The notes under the pieces: generated by a model | Told to the model about the DNA's origin: nothing | What the model saw: the letters and a program-made list of their open reading frames with translations, nothing else | The model's database searches: none | Position numbers and translations under genes: made by a program | NCBI GenBank assembly: GCA_021018815.1 | Contig: JAITYX010000135.1 | Location: 682,001-746,000, forward strand | Direction of reading: 5' to 3' | Length of the DNA: 64,000 bases | From: Talinum fruticosum | Taxonomy: Eukaryota; Streptophyta; Magnoliopsida; Caryophyllales; Talinaceae | Part shown: piece by piece, positions 33,045 to 46,273 of the stretch | How positions within the stretch are numbered: position 1 is the stretch's first letter | Layout of the letters: every line of letters starts with the position of its first letter

Positions 33045-34179
33045 TCCTAATTCTCTCCCCAGATTTTATAGTGTCTTATATTTCGAAAGAATGACCTCAA
33101 ACATCACCAATTAAGGTTGCAAGAAGTAGAAGGTGCAACGAAAACAATTCAGCACCGATTGAAGGATGTTAAGGATGGCTATGAATTAGTGAAAGACAAG
33201 AATCTCATAAAGAAACTCAAATTGAAAAGCATAATCTTTTCTGAAAGCAAGTAAGATTCAGTTACCAAGTCAGACAAACAACTACTAACAGTAACATTTT
33301 GAAGCCACTCAATTTTATCATATTTTGTCTCTTGTAATTTCAGTCATATTGTCTTGTAGCAAAGTCTTAGGGAAGATTACTTTGTGAGTTGTAGTAGTAT
33401 AGAGTCTTAGGAAAGACTGTTTTATGAGTTGTAGCACTTAAGAGAAGTGTGAGTGAAGGGTCTCTAGAGTAAGTGTACTCGAAAGGTTAGTTAGAGAGTT
33501 AAGTGAAGCGTTCTCGTGACAGTCAGACAGTAAGAGAAATAGAGGATAATCCTAAGGTAGGAAACCTTAGGTTGTTACTAAACCAAATATTTGGATCTTG
33601 GTCATGATCGTGAACAAACAATATGTCTTGTCCACTTTAATTTTCTGTTTGTTTGTTTATTTTCCAATCTGACCTCGCTCTAGAACATAACGTAGTCAGA
33701 CAACTCAAGTTTTTAAATACCCTATTTGACCACCCCCTCTGGGGTTTATCTGACCTTCTGGGACTTACGGTCCTTTTGCTATTGTAGGAAGTTCTAAAGT
33801 AGCTGGGGTTCAAGAGTGTTGAGGTTGAAAGAAATGCTCTGGCCCTCGTCTCTAAATTGAAGAAAATAGTGTCATATCCTTGGAGATTATTACTGTAGTT
33901 GACGATATCCTATCACCATGCTCCAATTTCAATTCTATTGTCTTTTCGTTTGTAAAAAGAAAGAGAAACAAAGTAGCACATTCTTTACCTCATCACTAAT
34001 CCTATGATCCATCTGTTTGAATTTAGTTGGATGATTACCCATATTATGTCTTTGACTGGGCTTAGGAAAACTATTGATTAACTTTGAGTATTGACTAATA
34101 TATTCCCCCTCTCTTCTGTCAAAAACCATTTGAACAAATTCATTTACAATTCCTAGGATGACTGTGCCAGAGTTTTTTC

Positions 34180-34236
<57 letters not shown>

Positions 34237-35414
34237 GTAATAGTAATAGTAATAGTGACAGGGTTGTGTTTCTTTTTTCTTCGTCCTCGTTACTACAATA
34301 AAAGCAAACTATCTAAACATTGGGAGTACTTAACGAGAATAATTTAATAAATTTTGAAAATAACTCATGATGCTCCGGTCTGTGAGATTATTTATTTTCA
34401 GTAGTGCAGAGGTCACCTTTTTACTCCATTTGTTAAGCTGTTAAACTTCAAAATGATTATGTGCCATTTGAATTGTATATATTTGTGTTCTTTTAGGGGC
34501 AACATTATTTGGCATTGTGCCTCGCATTTTAGTTATTTCAGGACCTGTAATTCATTTGTTCAAATATTGATCAGCCTCCAAATTATTGTTAATTCGGTAG
34601 ATTTTAAAAATTATCTTACAAAGACTCAGTGGACCAAAGTATAATTTTTTTCATGACTAAAAAGCTCATTGATTGTATAAGTGCTTATCTAAATTTTAAA
34701 TAAAATTAGTGCAACTTCTTAAATTAAAAGTCCCTTTCTGTGAGCTCGTGGGAAGCGTGGGCTTCTCAAATTCACAGATTTACAGTAGTATCCGTCATTT
34801 CTAATTATTTAATAAAAAAGATTTTAAGCAATAAATTACCGCATTATTGATCAGCCAAAAAAACACTAATTGCATAATCCATTGAGATCGAGATTTCTGG
34901 GTGTAAAGTGTTACCAATTTTTCCTTTTCGTTTCTTTTTTTTTTTTTTCCAAACTATACAGCATATGGTATTCCAAGGTGGACACACTTCCCTTCCACTG
35001 AATACTAGTATAGGTACTATGGGAGCTCTCTATTCCATGCATCTAAAGAGCCCGCATGGTTCACGGTACCATCGAAGACTCTCTTTTTGAAGCGGAGCAG
35101 AGTGCACATTTTAGGTAATTTGTGGGCTAATACTTTTGAGGATCTTTGATGAGAAGGTTGATCTTTAATTTTTTTTTCCTTCGTTATACATCACCACTAG
35201 GGCAACGATGATGCATTGACTAGTCAACAATGTGGAAAATTTTTTTAATCTATAAGTTGATTCACCCGCTTTGACCCCTATCCAAGGAAGTCCAAAGGGT
35301 TGTGATTGGACCGGGAAAGAACTTGTCAAGTCCATCTAATCTACACCACACAAATTCCTCATGTGCCCCTCAAATTTGAACATAGGGGGACTGCCTGTGG
35401 AAGATAAGTGGTTA
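33045..35414. other. Gene-free stretch, copy 2 of 1516-3869
   Basis: It holds the same content as copy 1: an LTR-end-like block near 33690-33760, the possible minus-strand exon (33935-34170), the expanded TAA array (34181-34255) and AT-rich sequence. No gene is supported. Confidence 0.4.
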
Positions 35415-35422
35415 CTCACGGC

Positions 35423-37224
35423 TAGGGCAGGGCAATGGGGCGGGCCAGGGTCGGTTAGGGTCGGCCCATTACTATAACGGGTCGGGTCGGGTCAGGGAAA
35501 AATAAATGGGCTGGGCCGGGTCATGGGCCAGTTGACCCTGACCCGCCCATGACCGGCCCATGGGCCAGAGCTAAACATGAATTGATATTAGCGCTTGGTT
35601 TGGTAGCATAAAGTAGTAGTAGAACATCCGTACTTGAAACAACTTGTAAGGCAACAGAGTTCCTAGTTTTCAACCCATGGCAAACTCCATTAAAGACATA
35701 ACTAATACAAATTGGTAATCGCCTGGAAAAAGCATATGTCGTAGTTTGCAACTCTACATGATATTAAACTCTTGTTTCTCAATAAAAACTTCTTCACTGG
35801 ACCCAAAGCCATACTTTAAGGTCTTAGACTCGTTCTCGACATAACATACAAGATTTACAAGTATCACGGGACAAAGCCCACAGGTTGTGCGGGTCCAAAA
35901 TTGCTTTGGAGGCTCCACAGACCTTCCCACAGCCCGTGGAGGTCAATGGTTGGCTCTAGAGGTCATCAAGGGCCTTCCCATGGTAAGTGAGGACTTTTGG
36001 TGGCCACCACGGCCTACCCCACGGCCTGTGGGAGCACCCGCGGTGGGTATTTTAGGTTAAATAAATCGCTGCTGTCCACCACAGCCTACCCCACAGCCTG
36101 TGGGAGTGCCCGTGGTGAGTGGCAGTGGCTCCCAAACTCTATTTTCTTATCTTCTATCTATCTTGTCCTTGCGGGATGTCTATGAAAGGTTCATTTCAAC
36201 ATTCTAAGTAACATATTAGCTCAATAAAACCCATTAAAATACATATGCAAGATACATACTTTTCATACCAAGTTTTGGACAAACTAACACTATATAAAAT
36301 TTATATTCGAGTTATTTAATAAATAAGTCGCATATATAAATCGAACTTTCTTGTTTAGACTTTCCTTTAATTCGAGCGTCAAATATTCTCTGCAAGCATG
36401 TATTGGGTGGGTCCTGGGTGGTCAGGGTCATTTGACCCATGACCCGACCCGACCCATTTATTAAAAAGTATCGCCCAGCCCGTTAAGTAAGTGGGCAGCC
36501 TGGCCTGGTCCGGCCCGTTGCCCCAGCCTTAATTAGCGTCATTTCTTTGAGAGAAAAACCCCTTTATTTTTTTCTATTTTTCACTGTAAAAAAATTCCCA
36601 CTTGGTTAACCAAAAATACAAAAAACAAAAGGTTCTGTTCTTTTTTTCACTGCTAGCAATAGAAAAAAATGTAGAATAATTAATCTTAAAAAGAAAAAAA
36701 TCATCCATAATCAAAGTTCATTATTTTTTTGAAGTAAAATATTTTGGAACATCATTAAAAAAAAAAAAGAATCCTAGGTTGACAGTGCTGAGATTTTGAG
36801 CAAACCCAATCAATGAATGAATACAGAGCTTTAATTTCTCATAACATTTACTATACAAATTAAAAATACATGTAAATTGATTTTTAATTTATCCACAAAT
36901 AAATAAGTTATCAAAAGTAATAAAATTATTATTTAAAAAAAAAAAAGAATGGAAAGAGAAAGTGGATTGAAAAGATACCCTTTTTTTCCCACCTTAACAA
37001 ATTAGGATAATAATAAAATTAGAATTAATAATGGAATTTGTGAATATTATGAGACTGACCCTTTTACTTTGACCCATTAATGGCCCGCGGTCGACCCTTT
37101 AATGGCCCATTTTCACATGACCCTAAATCAGCCCGACCCTTTTATTACTAAACTTGGGCTTTGACCCTTTCTTTGGCCCAGCCTCTACTGGCCCAATGGG
37201 TACCCTACCCATTGGCCAGCCCTA
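35423..37224. mobile_element. hAT-type non-autonomous element, copy 2
   Basis: Second copy of 3878-5681 with the same CTCACGGC duplication at 35415-35422 and 37225-37232. Small differences include GAGACTGACCC against GAGACGACCC and CTTTGGCCCAGCCTCTACT against CTTTTGGCCCAGCCCTACT near the right end. Confidence 0.88.
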
Positions 37225-37232
37225 CTCACGGC

Positions 37233-38392
37233 TCCACAGCAATTTAGAAACTTATTTATCACGTGTATGACGACTTTTTTTTTTTTTTTTTAACTTTTGT
37301 CAACACCGTCACATATATGTGATAAATAAGCTACCATTTAATTAAATAGGTGTAGGAGTTACGGCCTATTTCATAAGACAGATCGAATTTCCTCATAAAT
37401 ATTGGCTTTTCGCGAGGTGAGCTTACCAAGCGACGATAAACTTTTGAAAGAGATATTTTTAAGAAGGGATTTGATATGCTATTTTAGAAATCATTTTATT
37501 TTTGAAATCAATTTTAGATGTCTCGGGATACTTTATTAAATAGAGAAGAAAGAAACGAAAGAGTTGTAGTAGCAAAGTTATTGGACTAGGTTGCTAAAAT
37601 GACTAGTCCAAGAGCTTAGCCCGCACAACGGCTTAGGAGCAAGGGCCAACCCGCCAATTGCGGAGTCCGTCGCCGGTCACCTTGCCTGAACTTTCGAAAT
37701 AGTCTTGGCCAGACGGCTTTAGGCTGTCAGTTACTTCTCAATTTTATACCAGTTTCTGTTTAAGAAAATCGAGATGCAAGTTTAAGAGAAAAAGGGATTA
37801 AAAAGAAGAGTCGCCAGTCAGTTTTGAAAATAAAAACTAACAAAAATAAAAAGAAGTACTTTACTAATTCAGTACAAAAACTCAAAATTAGAAAAGGTTT
37901 TTGAAAGGACTCCATCAGTCTTAAACCAATGATCCCGTGTTCGGGGGCAAATGTACGAAATAAAGAGGGACTCTTTTTATTCGATCCATAAAAAACGACG
38001 TCGGCTAATTGAAAAGGTGATTTAAATTGTGTTATGAAAGACAAGCAAATAGCATGTGAAAAATAGAAATAAAAAGCAAATAAAACATAATATAAAGCGG
38101 TAAATAAAGCAACTAAATAAAAGATAAAGTGAGGAATTTATATTTCCCAATAATTTATATTCAACTCAAAGGCCTATAGTTGATTAGCTAAGTCCAATAC
38201 TTAACATATTCGTAATGGTATTTTGCTAACTAATTAATAAGAGATGAAGAATAATTTTTAAGAAATTGCAATCGTGATCTCCATATTAATTTGTAGGAAA
38301 AACATATCTTTTAACTATAAATTGACATACTTTTTTTTTTTTATTAGTGTTAGAAAACATAAAGTTGAAAGATTGGTGGGTAGGATTGATAC
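37233..38392. other. Gene-free stretch, copy 2 of 5690-6848
   Basis: It has the same hairpin (CTTATTTATCAC paired with GTGATAAATAAG) and gypsy-like words as copy 1. The poly-T loop and an oligo-A tract differ in length. Nothing coding is supported. Confidence 0.4.
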
Positions 38393-38400
38393 TATAAATA
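38393..38400 (+). promoter_or_regulatory. TATA box of knottin-like gene, copy 2
   Basis: TATAAATA lies 92 bp before the ATG at 38485, identical in context to copy 1. Confidence 0.7.
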
Positions 38401-38484
38401 TGGACCATGTGAAGTTCAAGTTTGCCACTGAATACCAAACAATACTACTCAAGTTTCCTTCGAAGAGTGTCAAATAATATCTCC

Positions 38485-39963
38485 ATGGCTAGAAGCTCAA
38501 CTTCTTTCAAGCTTGCCTCTTTGGAGTTCTTCTCCTCACTGTATCAGGTCTGAGTTCTAGGGCTATGCAGAAAAAATCGAAACCGAAAAATCGATTCGAA
38601 AACCGAAAAATCGATCAAACAAAGCGGTTAACCGATTAATTTTTTTATAAAAATCGAGTCGGTTAACCGAACCGGAAAATTTTTTCGGTTAACGGTTCGG
38701 ATACGGTTCGCGATTAGAAAATTTTCGGTTAACCGAACCGATTTTATAAAAAATATAAAATTCTTGAAAGTTGGAACCCTAGCCGTTCGCTGCTACTCTC
38801 GCCGTCTTGCTGCAATTCTCTTGTTCTCTCGCTGCTCAGTGGTCGCTCCTCCTCTCTCTGTCCTCGTCGACCTGCTCTCTCTCTCTCTCCCTCTGCCTCC
38901 TCCTCTGTCCTTCTCTGCCTCCTCCTCTGTCCTCGTCGACTTGCTCTCTCTCTCTCCCTCTGCCTCCTCCTCTGTCCTCCTCTGCCTCCTCCTCTATCCT
39001 CGTCGACCTCCTCTCCTCTCTCTCTCTCTCCCTCTGCCTCCCCCTCTGTCCTCGTCGACCTCCTCTCCTCTCTCTCTCTCCCTCTGCCCTCAGTCCTCGT
39101 CGACCTCCTCTCTCTCTCCCTCTGTCCTCGTCGACCTCCTCTCTCTCTCCCTCTGCCTCCCCCTCTATCCTCGTTCTGCGGCAACAGGCGACCTGCCGAC
39201 GATACTCGGCCCGGCACGCTCATTCGACTCAGGTTCCCCCCTCTATCTCTCTTTTCCTCCCCCTCTGTCCTCGTTCTGCTGGTGGTGGTGGTGCTGCTGC
39301 TGCTGGTGGTGCTGCCGCTTGCTGCCACCTGATGCTGCCCGGAATTCCTGGACTTAATGCTGCAACTTGCTACTAAGATCGAATTTATTTTGCAATCTCG
39401 GTTAACCGTAAACTGATCCAATTTTTTCGGTTAACCGGACTTTTCGGTTCGATTACGGATCGGGATTTTGCCAATTCGTAAAAATCGGATCGGTTACGGT
39501 TTGGGATTTTAACTATTCGAAATTCCGGTTAACCGAAAATCGGTTAACCGAAAACGCGGTTAACCGGTTTTGCACACCCCTACTGAGTTCATTGTAATCC
39601 ACTTCTACTTTTCTTTTTCATGTATTTATTTTTATCTTCTTGTTTGTTCACTCATAGTGAGTCTTGCTTTATGACAAACAAGTTTGCTGTATTTCTTCAT
39701 AACAGCTCAAACATTTGCAAGGATGTCAAGTGAAAACATCATCATCAGGGAAGTGACTGCGGAACAAGAAGCTTTGAAGTTGTTGAGAGCACGACATGCT
39801 TCACCACTAGACAATGTAGAAATTATTATGAAACCAAAGATGGCCGATCTCGACATTAGACAGTTGTGCTGAATCTAATGGATCTTGTGGCCCACTTTTC
39901 CCATGTTGTGAAGGACTGAGTTGCACTTTCTCTTTGTCCGAATTCCGATTCAGGTGTTGGTGA
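38485..39963 (+). pseudogene. Knottin-like secreted peptide gene, broken (copy 2)
   Basis: Second copy of 6942-8423. Exon 1 is 38485-38547 and exon 2 starts at 39706 after the ATAACAG acceptor. It has the same 1-bp deletion in the signal-peptide exon and the same frameshift before the first cysteine (propeptide stop at 39870-39872). Both copies therefore inherited one broken ancestor. I see no difference between the copies in either exon. The intron hAT MITE differs by a few bases in its C/T-rich core. The duplication did not create a working gene. Confidence 0.7.
38558..39582. mobile_element. hAT MITE with GGTTAACC palindromes, copy 2
   Basis: Second copy of 7015-8042 with the same CTGAGTTC duplication (38550-38557 and 39583-39590). 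It is 3 bp shorter, with changes in an A-run near 38598 and in the CTCTCT run near 39020. Those changes shift the artificial open frames in the repeat. Confidence 0.88.
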
Positions 39964-40347
39964 TCCTCATTCGACCTATGACGACCATGCCCAAGTTGAT
40001 CAAGGTTTTAGTATGCTTGTAGCCATGAACAAGCACAAGCACAATAGTGCACCGTGTGATGAATAATAAGATCATGGTATCTATCTATGCTAAGTAAATT
40101 ATGTGTGTGTGTTGAATAAATTAATGTCCTACTTCTGTGTAAGACTTATGTACCAGCACCATGGTCGTTACCTAGCCATGCATGCAATCTTATTAGTACA
40201 TTTCCTACTATTGTGTGCACCGACTTATTTCTCCCTCCGCGCCCCCGGTCAATCATAGCTAGGACAAGACGCCATGTAATTTCAACTATTGCTAAATTAA
40301 TGGGAAATTTGTAAAATTAAAGTTAGAGATTTAATCATATAATTAAG

Positions 40348-40981
40348 TGTTAAGGAACAAATATGTATTTTGTTCTGTCTAAAAAACCAATATCATTTTT
40401 GTCAGATTTAGCTTTCCTATCCTAAAATTAGGATTATGTTTTCAGTGTCGTTGGTATACATATGGATGCTACATGCATCAATGCAATACGAGAGAGATTT
40501 CTTCGTCATGTTCTTCTTTACCTTCTCCAAATTTATCATGGTATCATAGCAAGGTTTTATGATTCAAAATCTCAAAATTTTTAAACAAATACCATAATAA
40601 AGGAACAGGAAAGCCATAAGAGAGTGACATTCAATCATAAGAATCGACACAAGAATACAACAGGCCAACAAAAACGTGAACTAGCATATGCTATCCAACC
40701 TCAAGCCGAGCAACTTGTTGCCCTTGAAGGAGAAAGTTGTCATGGAGGCGTTTCCAGGTCCATAGAGAAATAGGTACAAAAGGGTTATGAGTGTCATCAA
40801 GACTCCAAAATCCACCTGTCACATACGACTTATTGGCTATTAGATAGAGGGGTGCCATATCATATGAGTGGAAACCTAATTTGTTGAGAAACTTTAGAGA
40901 CATGTTCCCTATTCTAGTTGAGATGCCTAATAGAAATGAGACCATAGCCACCACGAACGGTTCTATGAAGTTGAATGCAAA
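40348..40981 (+). mobile_element. Short-LTR copia relic, copy 2
   Basis: It contains the LTR (40348-40538), primer-binding site TGGTATCATAGC (40539-40550), gag remnant and protease-like segment from about 40834, ending at the CACTA-like terminus at 40982. The content equals copy 1 at 8808-9441. Confidence 0.65.
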
Positions 40982-42316
40982 CACTACAACAAATTACTAC
41001 TTGTGTTATATAAGATTTTGTGGCACAAGTTTCAAATTCGCGTGGCATACCATCATGCCATAAGAATTCATTAATACATGTATAGACCTAAATAATTAAC
41101 CTAAAATTCATTAATACGTGTTCGTCTTATGTTTACTTAATATACATTCTATGTTGTTTGTGTCGGTGTAGTTTTCACTGGATGTTTGCTATCGTTTATT
41201 CAAGGCTTAATATGGTGTACTCGCTCGATCATTTGGTAATTCGTAAGGAAAGAATCGAAGTTGATCTCACATCATGAGTCCACTTAATCATTTTCGAACC
41301 TTTTGTTAAGTGTTTTGTCAATTATTGTATGCCTTTATGATACATTTCAACAATACATTATCCTCATTTCAACAATACGTTATCTTCATTTCAATAATAC
41401 ATTATCTTCATTTCAATTTATTCATCAATTGAAAAATAGTGCTCTCGAAGTTTATGGTATCCAAGGAAGCCCGAGAAACATACGAAGGCATAACTCCCAT
41501 CTACTATTAATGTTAAGGTGAGGTTTTCGTGATTATTTTTAAATTAGTTTTTTCGGCAAAGTTACTTATTATACAACTACTAATCTATGCATTGCGAATC
41601 TATTTCGATTATTTATAGTGTTATAGGCAAATGGAGAACGTGTAGTATTGGCTTCTACGTTCTACAGTATATGAAGGAAATTGTGACACTATTGAACCTT
41701 CACGATCCAAGCCAAAAACAGTACTTGAAACCACCCTCAATTACATTATTGTTTACAAAATTAAATTGATTGGGAAATTTCTTTTAGTACTTATACTTGA
41801 CTTAAATATATGTAAAATTACTTTTATAGCATTGATCGCAGTATTTTCCTGGAAAAAGCATGTCACCCCTTATACATAAGCTGCAATAGATGAGCTTAGA
41901 GTGGGATGAGCGTAGTTCGTGTATGAACTTTTTCTACTACAAAATGACATTTAACAACTGACCTTTAACAATGGTTATAAAGAAAACGTTGTAAAAAATG
42001 AGGCGGTTATAATGATCTATGAAAAGGAAGTGACTTTCAAGTACAGTTCTAGGAAAAATCGTTGTTAAAAATGTCACCTCTTGGCCTATGACTACGATTC
42101 TTTACAGGAACCGTTATCATAGATTTTGATGACTTAAGATATCGATTACGATTCTTTATAAGAATTGTTGACATAGGCCCTATGGCTATGGTTCTTTATA
42201 GGAACCGTTGTCATAGACTCCTACGACTACAATTCTTTATAAGAATTGTTGTTATAGGTCTTGATGACTTGGGTTATTAGGAACAGTTCCTTATAGTACC
42301 ATAGTCATAGGTCAAG
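40982..42316. mobile_element. CACTA-like terminus and subterminal repeats, copy 2
   Basis: CACTACAACAAATTAC starts at 40982, the 22-bp tandem repeat lies at 41343-41420, and dense subterminal repeats run from CTACTACAAAATGACA at 41934 to about 42310. It equals copy 1 at 9442-10777. Whether the two parts belong to one element is not clear. Confidence 0.5.
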
Positions 42317-42701
42317 TGCACTTTGATTATGAAGGAGAAAGCCTTGATAGGGATTACTCCATAAAAGAATTGGAGGACAATTATGAATGCTTGAAGAAGA
42401 TTTTAGTTACCAAAATCTTAATCCGTCTCTAAGGATCTCCTTTAAGGAGATCCAATGAGAGTTTGATAGACAAGTTCAGGCTTGTATTTCTTAAATACTT
42501 CCGATCAACAAAGTTTTTGTCTGTGTAGCTTTAACATAGAACAATAACCTTATCGAACCCTCCTTGAATCTCTTCAAAAGAGATCCTTGGAGAAGGATTA
42601 AGTTTATGATAACTAAAATTTTTTCAAGCATTCATGGTTGCTCTCCAATTTGTGTATGGAATACTCCCTGTCAACGCTTGCTCCTTCCCAATTCAAGTGC
42701 A
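42317..42701. repeat. Inverted duplication with coding-like arms, copy 2
   Basis: Second copy of 10778-11163. One A is missing in the right arm (near 42617), which removes the longer open frame present in copy 1. This argues against selection for the encoded peptide. Confidence 0.75.
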
Positions 42702-43464
42702 TATATTAAGATAGACAACTCGAAGTGAATAAAAATATCTAAATACATCAAAAATCTAAATACATCAAAGCATATAAATATATCAAATCATCTAAAATAA
42801 CGCAACTCGACACAGTATAATCATTCGGGAAAACTTTATCTTATTTTCAATTGGAAAACAAAATGAGAAAAAGAGAGGTGGTGGAACTCATAATAGCAAC
42901 ATTGACTTATATAGCGGAGAAAACCCTAAAAATGAGGTGATGCCTATTAGGAGCATAAACAACGTATTTTATATGCCTTGTAACAATTGTTTGTTTTATT
43001 AATTTTGTAGGAAATAAGCAAAACTCGGCAACTTGTGGAAAATAGAGCGAAAGCGATGATAATTTTGGCAAATCAAGTTTTAAAGATCCATATTCAACTT
43101 TTCGTAGCCATGTTGGACATCTGCAAGCCCATGTGAACCTTCCACAAGAGTTTCGGAAGTTTGAAGTAAAGTTTCGGAATCACCACAATTAAGGTTCAAG
43201 CATGTGTGGCATTCCGGGACCCAAAACAAACCTATCAAGGACCCTTCGGAGTGATCACAAGCCTTCAAAATCACCCTAGACTAGTCCTGATGCTGTCCAA
43301 CGAACATCGAAGGAAGAACAACCCATTTGGAGGCCCCACAACCTAGCTCATAGGTCATGGGATAGCTGTGGCAGCCCTCGCGGTCTGGCCCATGGCAGTA
43401 GGGTAAGCCATGGTGTCCCTATTTTGTGCATTTTTATACTTTTGCATCCAATCCTGACATGGTC
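42702..43464. other. Unassigned sequence, copy 2 of 11164-11908
   Basis: Nothing coding is recognised. It has a 16-17 bp tandem duplication (AAATCTAAATACATC) near 42752 that copy 1 lacks. Confidence 0.4.
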
Positions 43465-46273
43465 CGTAAGACCCGAAATTTTGAGTAGATTAGTTTACCG
43501 TTAAATTAAGCTAAGTATTTATATGTAACTTATTTTATGTGATTATTATGTGCTTATGCATTTATATAGCTTAATTAATAAAGGTAATTGCTCGTTTCGT
43601 TGCTATTAAACAAAATAGAAACCTGGGGCACACTTATGCTTAATTATCCCTATTCAAAAAAAAAGGGAAAGGATTAGTATTAGGAAGCAGGTGCTGGAAA
43701 CACCTGATGGAAATCACCGAAAAGGAAAAAGGGGGAGGAACCGAACGAAGCGGGAAACGAGAGAGAGAGATCGAGCAAGGGAGACACAGCGAGAGTGAGA
43801 GGGCGAGCGAGTGTGAGGGTAAAAAGAGAGGCTGGAGACCGGCGTGCTGAACAGCAAGCAGCGGTAAGACGGCTGGCGAGCACGAGGGAAACGGCAGGGC
43901 CCCGAAGGAGGGCGAAACCGAGACCAGGAAAGGGGAAGCGAATTCGAGGGGTGAGGGAGGCAGCTGATAAGCGCGGGACTGCGACCGGCGACTGCGTCGA
44001 CGCGGAGGAAGGCGGCGAAATCAAGGCTAGCAACAAGGGAAGAGGAAAGAAAGAAGAAAATGACCAAGCTAATCTGAACCGCAACAAACCTTCAATCCAT
44101 GTATCGAGGTGGGCAGTCTTATACTCTAAACTATTATTAATTTCGAAACCCAAATGAGTTTTGTTATGATTATTGAATGTTTATGTGATAGAACGAAGCT
44201 AGGAAGTGGTTAGGACTGAATTAGGTTATGAGAAAATCGAATGGAGCTGTTGAGTCCGAATCGAAACCTGAAGGAGCTTAGTAGTTGGCTAAGGCTGAGT
44301 TGAGATGTTGAAAGTTTAGAAGGAGTTCGGTTGCGTACGTATAAAAAGTATTGTGAAAATCTCAAATAGCACTTAAGCTTAAAGAAGTGGTAAATTGGGG
44401 TATAAATGGGGAATTGATGCTTCAGTTAAACCGTAGAGATGTCCTATGTTCTTGCGTTGGAAGGTAACGAAGCATATTGGGGAATAATGATATGAGTATA
44501 GAGAAGGGGTGTCACTCCATCTTGATTAACACACAATTGAGGTAGAGAAATGGTGAGTTGGGAATGGTAAGGTTAAATTGAGTTAGAATATATCTAAGTC
44601 CGTGACATCAAATCAAATTTGAAGACAAGCATAACGTGAGGGACTCAATCGATAAAGTGAGATTAAGAGTTGTGTGGTTGAGTATGGGCAAAAGGAGTTG
44701 AGTTATAAAGTAGAGATATAAAATGAGGAATTGAGGTAACACAATGAAATGTGAAAAGTTGAAACGTTGAATTAGGTGGTATTTGCTTGTGGTTATTGTG
44801 GCTCAGAAAAATGAACTAGACTTGCCAAATTAGCGGATTGAGAAAGGTATAATTGGAAAGGAACAGAGATTGACTATCCGTGATTGAATCATAGTTATTT
44901 GTGCAATGATGGTGGCTATTCGTATTAAGTGATTTCTTTACGTGATACTCAAAAGTAGTTTTGAAAGGCGTTCTGTATTTTACGTGAAATGATCCTTGAA
45001 TGCAACTTCTTGCGAATTACCTTTTAAACGTGATTCTGTTTTAAAGAAGCAAATCTGATTGAGAAATTGAATTTGGAGGGATGGCAAGTAATGCTATGCC
45101 TTCCAAAGTGTGTCAATCTGATTTGAAAAAGTGAATTTATAAGGGTGACACATGGTGGCATGCCTTCGTTAAATCAATTAAGAAAGTTGTGAAGTGAATG
45201 TAATGAATGAGTATGTGCAAAGAGTTTTGAATCGACTAGTTACGGATCGTTTAGCATACTGAAGGGTTTCGAACCGGGAGACGCCCAGCTATAAACTTCG
45301 AGGGAAGGGTTCTAACAGGGGTCCTGCAGTGGCGGGATATGCCCAATCCGAGACTTCCTAGAAGGTAGGTCCTGGGAGCCTTTTGTTCGGGGTCGTGCCC
45401 TGAAATTAAGAAGTGCTAGTTCGAATCCTCGAAGGCCTAAACAGTTAATTCAGTTCCAAAAGAATTGTTCATGAATGTGAAATTGTGCTTTGAACTGATT
45501 GAAGAGTTGTGATCTTTACGTTGCAAGAGATTTCATTGAAAATATCTAGATTTATACTATGTTATTACGTTTTCATCGTTTTCATTACTACGAGTAATAT
45601 GTGTAAAGAATTTTCAATTTAAGGGTGTAAGACTCTGGTGAGCCCATGGTTTATTGCTCACCCCCATAAATTTCCCCTTTTCCCCTCCCGCTTGCGGTAC
45701 CCCCGAGATGATTGACTGGAGTGCTTGTCTTTGGTGGCGGTCTTGGCTGAAGTCAAGTTTATGTGTTTCATGTTTAGTATATTGTATATATTCAGTTACT
45801 TATGTAAATACGCAATAATGTGTAGTAAGTTGGATGTATGCACGGAGACTCAAACCAATAGCTCCGACAAGCCAGGAATTTCCTTTCACCGGCAATTTTG
45901 CTCTTAAGCGGTTGTAATGTAGCTTTTAGCTTAGTTTGTGACTTGGGATGTAAACTGGTTCGGAATTTTGGTTTTATGGTTGTGAATATACTCCGGCGTG
46001 TGGCCTTTGAACTGTATACTCTGAGCGTGTGGCTTGTTGAGTTTTATTGTGATTTTCATGCAGGTTTTAAGGCTTTCTAGCCTACGGGATGGGCCATATT
46101 CTAAACAGAATTCTGTCGAAATTTTTAGAAAACTCCTTACCCTTGTGGAAAATTTCATTCCTTACCCTTAAGTTGGATTAAGACAACTAAGTCAACACCT
46201 GAGTGAGCCTTGGGAATTCCTTTAAGGAACGCTAGCGGTGTAATACTCCTAGGGTGGGTTTTGGGGTGTTACA
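43465..46273 (+). mobile_element. Gypsy-type solo LTR, copy 2
   Basis: Second copy of 11909-14719, with the same mutated left end CGTAAGACCC and right end GTGTTACA. The right flank reads CTGTC here against CTTGTC in copy 1, so the original target-site duplication (TGGTC on the left) is blurred. The purine-rich region has several substitutions and indels between the copies. Confidence 0.75.
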